From: Lysobacteraceae bacterium
Lineage (GTDB): Bacteria; Pseudomonadota; Gammaproteobacteria; Xanthomonadales; Xanthomonadaceae
Reading direction: 5' to 3'
DNA length: 15,427 nucleotides
NCBI GenBank assembly: GCA_027483745.1
Contig: JAIXTZ010000141.1
Coordinates: 1-15,427 of the forward strand
Shown: positions 12,965-15,427 of the stretch, piece by piece
Layout: every line of letters begins with the position of its first letter
How positions within the stretch are numbered: position 1 is the first letter of the stretch
The notes under the pieces: model-generated
Seen by the model: only the letters and a program-made list of their open reading frames with translations
Told to the model about the DNA's origin: nothing
Database searches by the model: none
Translations under genes and position numbers: made by a program

Positions 12965-14140
12965 ATGTCGGACATCGTCATCCTCGGCGCCAAGCGCACC
13001 GCCCTCGGCGCTCTTCTCGGCCAGTTCACCGGGGTGCCCACGCCCACGCTCGGCGCGGCCGCCATCAAGGGCGCCCTCGAGCAATCGGGCGTCGCCGCCG
13101 AGGCCGTCTCGGAAGTGATCATGGGTTGCGTGCTGCCGGCGGGCCTCGGCCAGGCGCCGGCGCGCCAAGCCATGCTGGCCGCGGGCATCCCTGCCGCCGC
13201 CGGTGCCACGACGATCAACAAGGTCTGCGGTTCGGGCATGAAGGCCGTGATGTTGGGCGCCGACCTGATCAAGGCCGGTTCGGCCGACGTCGTCGTCGCC
13301 GGCGGCATGGAGAGCATGACGAACGCCCCGCATCTGCTCAACGGCTCGCGCACCGGCATCCGCTACGGCAGCGCCGAAATGCTCGACCACATGGCGTGGG
13401 ACGGCCTCACCAACCCCTACGACAAGCAGCCGATGGGCGGCTTCGGCGAGCTCTGCGCCGCCAAGTACACCTTCACCCGCGAGGAGCAAGACGCCTACGC
13501 CGCGGAGTCGGTGCGTCGCGCCCAGACCGCGCAGGCCGAGGGCAAGTTCAAGGCCGAGATCGTTCCGGTGATCGTGGCCGGCAAGAAGGGCGACACCGCC
13601 ATCGACCAGGACGAGCAGCCGGGCCGCTGCAACATCGAGAAGATCCCGACGCTGAAGCCGGCATTCAAGAAGGACGGCACGATCACCGCCGCGGCCTCCT
13701 CGTCGATCAACGACGGCGCCGCTGCGCTGGTGCTGGCCTCGGCCGACAAGGCCCAGGCCCTCGGCGCCAAGCCCTTGGCCCGCGTGGTGGCCCATGCCAC
13801 CCACTCGCAGGCGCCCGAGTGGTTCACCACGGCGCCGGTCGGCGCGATCCAGAAGGTGCTGGACAAGGCTGGCTGGACGGTGGATTCGGTCGACCTGTTC
13901 GAGGTCAACGAGGCCTTCGCCGTCGTCGCCATGGCGCCGATGAGGGAGCTCGGCATCCCGCAGGCCAAGCTCAATATCCATGGCGGCGCCTGCGCGCTCG
14001 GCCATCCCATCGGTGCCTCGGGCGCCCGCCTTCTGGTGACCCTGCTGAACGCGCTGGCGCAGACCGGCGGCAAGCGCGGCGTGGCGGCGCTCTGCATCGG
14101 CGGCGGCGAGGCCACGGCGGTGGCCGTCGAGCTGACCTGA
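12965..14140 (+). CDS. Acetyl-CoA C-acetyltransferase (thiolase)
   Basis: This is a 391-residue thiolase of normal length that interconverts acetoacetyl-CoA plus CoA with two acetyl-CoA. The catalytic residues are clear: nucleophile Cys88 in INKVCGSGMKA, His347 in GGACALGHPIGASG and Cys377 in LCIGGG. NEAF (315-318), GGMESMTNAPHLL (113-125) and SSINDGAAALVL are standard family segments. The ATG at 12965 gives the usual N terminus (MSDIVILGAKRTALG); the open frame upstream of it overlaps the preceding gene. Next to methylcrotonyl-CoA carboxylase and near isovaleryl-CoA dehydrogenase it probably handles acetoacetyl-CoA released at the end of leucine catabolism, though biosynthetic use for PHB or mevalonate-type products cannot be excluded. 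It is preceded by its own promoter-like elements. Confidence 0.95.
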   Translation: MSDIVILGAKRTALGALLGQFTGVPTPTLGAAAIKGALEQSGVAAEAVSEVIMGCVLPAGLGQAPARQAMLAAGIPAAAGATTINKVCGSGMKAVMLGADLIKAGSADVVVAGGMESMTNAPHLLNGSRTGIRYGSAEMLDHMAWDGLTNPYDKQPMGGFGELCAAKYTFTREEQDAYAAESVRRAQTAQAEGKFKAEIVPVIVAGKKGDTAIDQDEQPGRCNIEKIPTLKPAFKKDGTITAAASSSINDGAAALVLASADKAQALGAKPLARVVAHATHSQAPEWFTTAPVGAIQKVLDKAGWTVDSVDLFEVNEAFAVVAMAPMRELGIPQAKLNIHGGACALGHPIGASGARLLVTLLNALAQTGGKRGVAALCIGGGEATAVAVELT

Positions 14141-14193
14141 GGCCGTGACTTTCGGGGGTGGCGGCTCACCCACGAAAAAGGATGATCAAGGAC

Positions 14194-14221
14194 TTGACTA
14201 CGGTTCTGTTCTTGTCATGAT
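14194..14221 (+). promoter_or_regulatory. Possible promoter upstream of a terminator
   Basis: TTGACT (14194-14199, five of six matches to the -35 consensus) is followed after 16 bases by CATGAT (14216-14221, four of six matches to the -10 consensus). Transcription from here would meet the terminator at 14228-14256 almost at once, so it would give a very short RNA or an attenuated leader for the lipoprotein gene. The -10 assignment is weak. Confidence 0.35.
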
Positions 14222-14227
14222 GAATAC

Positions 14228-14256
14228 AACGTGCGCGCCCTGCTGCGCACGTTTTT
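14228..14256 (+). terminator. Intrinsic terminator after the thiolase gene
   Basis: AACGTGCGC (14228-14236) and GCGCACGTT (14245-14253) form a perfect 9-bp stem with an eight-base loop, and a T-run follows (TTTTTCTTATT from 14252). It is a textbook factor-independent terminator, 88 bases after the thiolase stop and 36 bases before the lipoprotein start. Confidence 0.85.
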
Positions 14257-14264
14257 CTTATTAC

Positions 14265-14276
14265 CTACACGTGTAG
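14265..14276. promoter_or_regulatory. Perfect 12-bp palindrome CTACACGTGTAG
   Basis: This perfect palindrome lies between the terminator and the ribosome-binding site of the lipoprotein gene, 15 bases upstream of its ATG. It could be an operator or a small RNA stem near the ribosome-binding site. No matching regulator is recognised. Confidence 0.4.
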
Positions 14277-14291
14277 ACGAGGACTCAATCC

Positions 14292-14657
14292 ATGTCGCTG
14301 AACAAGTCGCTGCTCGCCCTGGCCGTCGCCCTGGCCCTGACCGCCTGCTCGAAGCCGGCTGAAGAAGCCGCCCCGGCCGCCGAAGCTCCGGCTGCTGAGG
14401 CCCCGGCTGCCGAAGCCCCGGCCGCTGAGGCCCCGGCTGCTGAAGCCCCCGCCGCCGACGCCATGGCTCCGGCCGCTGACGCCGCCGCCACCGACGCCGC
14501 TGCCGCCGTTGAAGGCGCTGCCACCGACGCCGCTGCTGCCGTCGAAGGCGCCGCCACCGACGCCGCTGCCGCCGTCGAAGGCGCTGCTGCCGACGCCGCT
14601 GCTGCCGTCGAGCCGGCCGCTGAAGAAGCCCCGGCCGAAGAGACCCCGGCCCAGTAA
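14292..14657 (+). CDS. Alanine-rich repeat lipoprotein
   Basis: This is a 121-residue predicted lipoprotein. The signal peptide MSLNKSLLALAVALALTACS has the lipobox LTAC, with Cys19 as the lipidated residue. The rest is low-complexity: five tandem EAPAA units (residues 31-55), then three tandem 11-residue TDAAAAVEGAA units (67-99) with a fourth degenerate one (ADAAAAVEPAA), and an acidic EEAPAEETPAQ end. It has no cysteine after the lipidated one and almost no aromatic residues. Such a chain may be a helical or extended spacer between membrane and peptidoglycan; no enzymatic function is expected. The ATG at 14292 has GAGGA eight bases upstream. It is flanked by two strong terminators, so it is probably transcribed alone. 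The repeats suggest length varies between strains. Confidence 0.85.
   Translation: MSLNKSLLALAVALALTACSKPAEEAAPAAEAPAAEAPAAEAPAAEAPAAEAPAADAMAPAADAAATDAAAAVEGAATDAAAAVEGAATDAAAAVEGAAADAAAAVEPAAEEAPAEETPAQ
14382..14456 (+). repeat. Five tandem 15-bp repeats encoding EAPAA
   Basis: Five consecutive in-frame 15-base units differ mainly at third codon positions (for example GAAGCTCCGGCTGCT and GAGGCCCCGGCTGCC). They encode the Pro-containing part of the lipoprotein. Confidence 0.85.
14490..14621 (+). repeat. Four 33-bp repeats encoding TDAAAAVEGAA-type units
   Basis: There are three nearly identical 33-base units and a fourth diverged one (ADAAAAVEPAA). Silent differences between units (GCTGCCGCCGTT, GCTGCTGCCGTC) show that they are not a recent perfect expansion. 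Confidence 0.85.
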
Positions 14658-14685
14658 TTCGGGTCGCGAGTTTCTCGCCAAGAAG

Positions 14686-14714
14686 ACCGCCGGGCTTGCC
14701 CGGCGGTTTTTTTT
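14686..14714 (+). terminator. Intrinsic terminator after the lipoprotein gene
   Basis: CCGCCGGG (14687-14694) and CCCGGCGG (14699-14706) form a perfect 8-bp stem, extended by an A-T pair, around a CTTG loop. Eight T bases (14707-14714) follow. It lies 29 bases after the stop codon. Confidence 0.93.
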
Positions 14715-14762
14715 CGCCCAGACGCTACCATCGCGATTTCTCGCCGAGCCCCCTGCCCCACC

Positions 14763-15427
14763 ATGCCCCAGTTGCACAGCCAGATTGATCCGCGATCGCC
14801 GGATTTCCTCGCCAACGCCGACGCGCTGAAGGCCAACGTCGAGGAGCTCTCGCAGCGCCTCGCCCGCGCGGCCGAGGGCGGCGGCGAGAAGGCCCGGACG
14901 AAACACACGGAGCGCGGCAAGCTGCTGCCCCGCGAGCGCATCGAAGCCCTGCTCGACGCGGGCTCGCCCTTCCTTGAAATCGCCCCCTTGGCCGCCGAAG
15001 GCCTGTACGACGGCGCGGCACCGGCCGCCGGGATGATCTGCGGCATCGGCAACGTGCACGGCCAACAGGTGGTCGTCGTCGCCAATGACGCGACGGTCAA
15101 GGGCGGTACCTACTTCCCGATGACGGTGAAGAAGCACCTGCGCGCGCAGGAAGTGGCCCTCGAGAACCGCCTGCCCTGCGTCTACCTCGTGGACTCCGGC
15201 GGCGCCTTCCTACCGCTGCAGGACGAGGTGTTCCCAGACAAGGAGCACTTCGGCCGCATCTTCTTCAACCAGGCGCGCATGAGCGGCCTCGGCATCCCAC
15301 AGGTGGCGGTGGTGATGGGCAGTTGCACCGCCGGCGGCGCCTACGTGCCGGCGATGTGCGACGAGTCGATCATCGTCAAGGAGCAAGGCACGATCTTCCT
15401 CGGCGGCCCGCCGCTGGTGAAGGCCGC
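14763..15427 (+). CDS. liuB: Methylcrotonyl-CoA carboxylase, carboxyltransferase (beta) subunit, N-terminal part
   Basis: The first 221 codons of a protein that is usually about 535 residues long; the gene runs off the window. The subunit moves a carboxyl group from carboxybiotin to 3-methylcrotonyl-CoA, the step after isovaleryl-CoA dehydrogenase in leucine catabolism. Diagnostic segments are [18 protein letters not shown] (48-65), [16 protein letters not shown] (115-130), [17 protein letters not shown] (143-159), [13 protein letters not shown] (162-174) and the oxyanion-hole region [13 protein letters not shown] (186-198). The start [15 protein letters not shown] at 14763 is the usual N terminus of this family. 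It follows the lipoprotein terminator by 48 bases, so its promoter should lie in that gap. Propionyl-CoA carboxylase beta is the main alternative, but the FLPLQ-x-EVFPD pattern favours methylcrotonyl-CoA. Confidence 0.93.
   Translation, partial: MPQLHSQIDPRSPDFLANADALKANVEELSQRLARAAEGGGEKARTKHTERGKLLPRERIEALLDAGSPFLEIAPLAAEGLYDGAAPAAGMICGIGNVHGQQVVVVANDATVKGGTYFPMTVKKHLRAQEVALENRLPCVYLVDSGGAFLPLQDEVFPDKEHFGRIFFNQARMSGLGIPQVAVVMGSCTAGGAYVPAMCDESIIVKEQGTIFLGGPPLVKA

Noticed and set aside
12276..13359. Minus-strand open frames of 215 and 341 codons
   Set aside because: They are antisense to the secreted protein and to the thiolase, whose catalytic motifs fix the coding strand.
14382..14621. CRISPR-like or mobile-element repeat array
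   Set aside because: The repeats are contiguous, in frame and without spacers, so they are protein-coding tandem repeats.
14265..15137. Minus-strand Gly/Ser-rich frame of 290 codons
   Set aside because: Its repeats are the mirror of the Ala-rich lipoprotein repeats, and it also runs antisense to the carboxylase subunit.

Overview
The window is GC-rich and densely coded and most resembles a gammaproteobacterium of the Xanthomonadales/Lysobacterales type. This placement is an inference from three things: the leucine-degradation (liu) genes at both ends, a paired ECF sigma factor and Ser/Thr kinase of the kind known in xanthomonads, and an exporter close to colicin V CvaB. No rRNA, tRNA, CRISPR array, transposase or integrase was seen.

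Layout. (1) 1-546: the 3' end of an isovaleryl-CoA dehydrogenase gene. (2) 4033 down to 627, minus strand: an ECF sigma factor, a translationally coupled transmembrane Ser/Thr kinase, then a small secreted four-cysteine protein. (3) 4377-9541, plus strand: a bacteriocin/microcin-type export locus. It has five tiny precursor genes, each with a 15-residue double-glycine-type leader, a 36-codon membrane mini-protein, a peptidase-containing ABC transporter (C39-ABC), an HlyD-type adaptor, and a 48-residue secreted peptide. (4) 10280-9585, minus strand: a multipass DUF2306-like membrane protein, divergent from a DesK/NarL-type two-component pair (10425-12232) and a secreted protein of unknown function (12262-12936). 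(5) 12965-15427: a thiolase, a repeat-rich alanine lipoprotein, and the start of the methylcrotonyl-CoA carboxylase carboxyltransferase subunit.

How it fits together. The liu enzymes (isovaleryl-CoA dehydrogenase, carboxylase, thiolase) form the leucine/acyl-CoA backbone. About 12.4 kb of signalling and peptide-export genes sits between the first of them and the rest, which looks like an accessory insertion. In the peptide locus the ABC transporter should cut the leaders after Gly-Gly or Gly-Ala and export the cores with the HlyD adaptor and a TolC-like channel that is not in the window.

Most interesting content. The precursors fall into two unrelated core families: three Pro/aromatic-rich peptides with a shared [WF]-P-x-P(-L-P) motif, and a pair of overlapping Ala/Gly-rich hydrophobic peptides that share AAYAxxYxxGYE. 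The second Pro-rich precursor is disrupted by an apparent one-base insertion in a C run. Reading one frame over restores a peptide that matches its neighbours in length and motif. The transporter has the Cys-His-Asp triad but Ala where CvaB and ComA have the oxyanion-hole Gln. No classical immunity gene is recognisable; the mini-protein at 5726-5836 is the best candidate.
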